From NCBI GenBank assembly GCA_031285085.1, contig JAITWW010000041.1, positions 1-12,605 on the forward strand: a stretch of 12,605 nt of DNA. Direction: 5' to 3'. Position numbers and translations under genes: made by a program. This DNA comes from Candidatus Methanofilum arcanum. Its GTDB lineage: Archaea; Halobacteriota; Methanomicrobia; Methanomicrobiales; Methanospirillaceae. The notes beneath the pieces are model-generated. The model did not search any database and was not told the DNA's origin. It saw only the letters and a program-made list of their open reading frames with translations. Positions 12,467 through 12,605 of this stretch are shown here, one piece after another (position 1 is the first letter of the stretch; each line of letters starts with the position of its first letter).

Positions 12467-12605
12467 AAAGGTAAAATGAACATCATATGCCAGTAATCAC
12501 TTTGCTTGAAGTGAGTAACAATTAGAAATAATATGGCAAGAAATTGGGCCTCGTTGATATGTAATTTTCTGTTTCCGTCGAATCATCACCTGGAGCAAAT
12601 AGCCT
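12467..12605. other. AT-rich end of window, no gene seen
   Basis: These last 139 bases are AT-rich and have stops in all frames I checked for maturase continuity. No reverse-transcriptase motif (such as Y-A-D-D) or domain X similarity is visible on the minus strand, which supports truncation of the intron below this point. Confidence 0.4.

Overview
The window looks like chromosomal DNA of a methanogenic euryarchaeon, most likely of the Methanomicrobiales type. The evidence is a fused formaldehyde-activating enzyme/hexulose-phosphate synthase, paired archaeal-type phenylacetate-CoA ligases with an ACT-domain protein, an intron-containing tRNA-Trp whose intron is itself a box C/D guide RNA, TATA-box promoters placed about 25 bases before start codons, and a moderate, slightly AT-rich composition. 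Species assignment is inference; no rRNA or marker protein is present.

Layout. 1-270: GC-rich stretch with no recognisable gene, joined abruptly to a frameshifted flavodoxin/iron-sulfur flavoprotein remnant (271-668). 669-1159: repeat-bearing region without an intact gene. 1160-1699: secreted TPR protein. 1733-4824 (minus): a three-gene operon of two phenylacetate-CoA ligase paralogues and a double-ACT protein, transcribed in the order ligase 2, ligase 1, ACT. 4985-5671: multi-pass membrane protein related to the membrane part of mechanosensitive channels, ending in a bidirectional terminator shared with a convergent TctA-like membrane protein (5795-7000, minus) that probably starts at ATT. 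7091-8771 (minus): two tandem, duplicated, secreted SIMPL-domain (DUF541) proteins. 8825-9337 (minus): a small nitroreductase. 9434-9660: a GC-rich, hairpin-dense segment that may be an unrecognised RNA. 9709-9866: tRNA-Trp(CCA) with an 84-nt intron. 10033-11217: Fae-Hps. 11265-12026: an FdhD-like protein lacking the cysteine motif. 12064 to about 12400 (minus): the 3' end of a group II intron with only the HNH tail of its maturase left.

How the genes fit together. The ligase/ACT operon fits arylacetate activation for aromatic amino acid synthesis or salvage, with indolepyruvate:ferredoxin oxidoreductase encoded elsewhere. Fae-Hps links pentose-phosphate supply to tetrahydromethanopterin C1 carriers. 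FdhD-type proteins serve formate dehydrogenases. The most notable items are the self-targeting C/D guide in the tRNA intron, the cysteine-less FdhD, the ATT start, the structured non-coding segment before the tRNA, and the 5'-truncated group II intron. I found no strong evidence for a wholly new multi-gene system.
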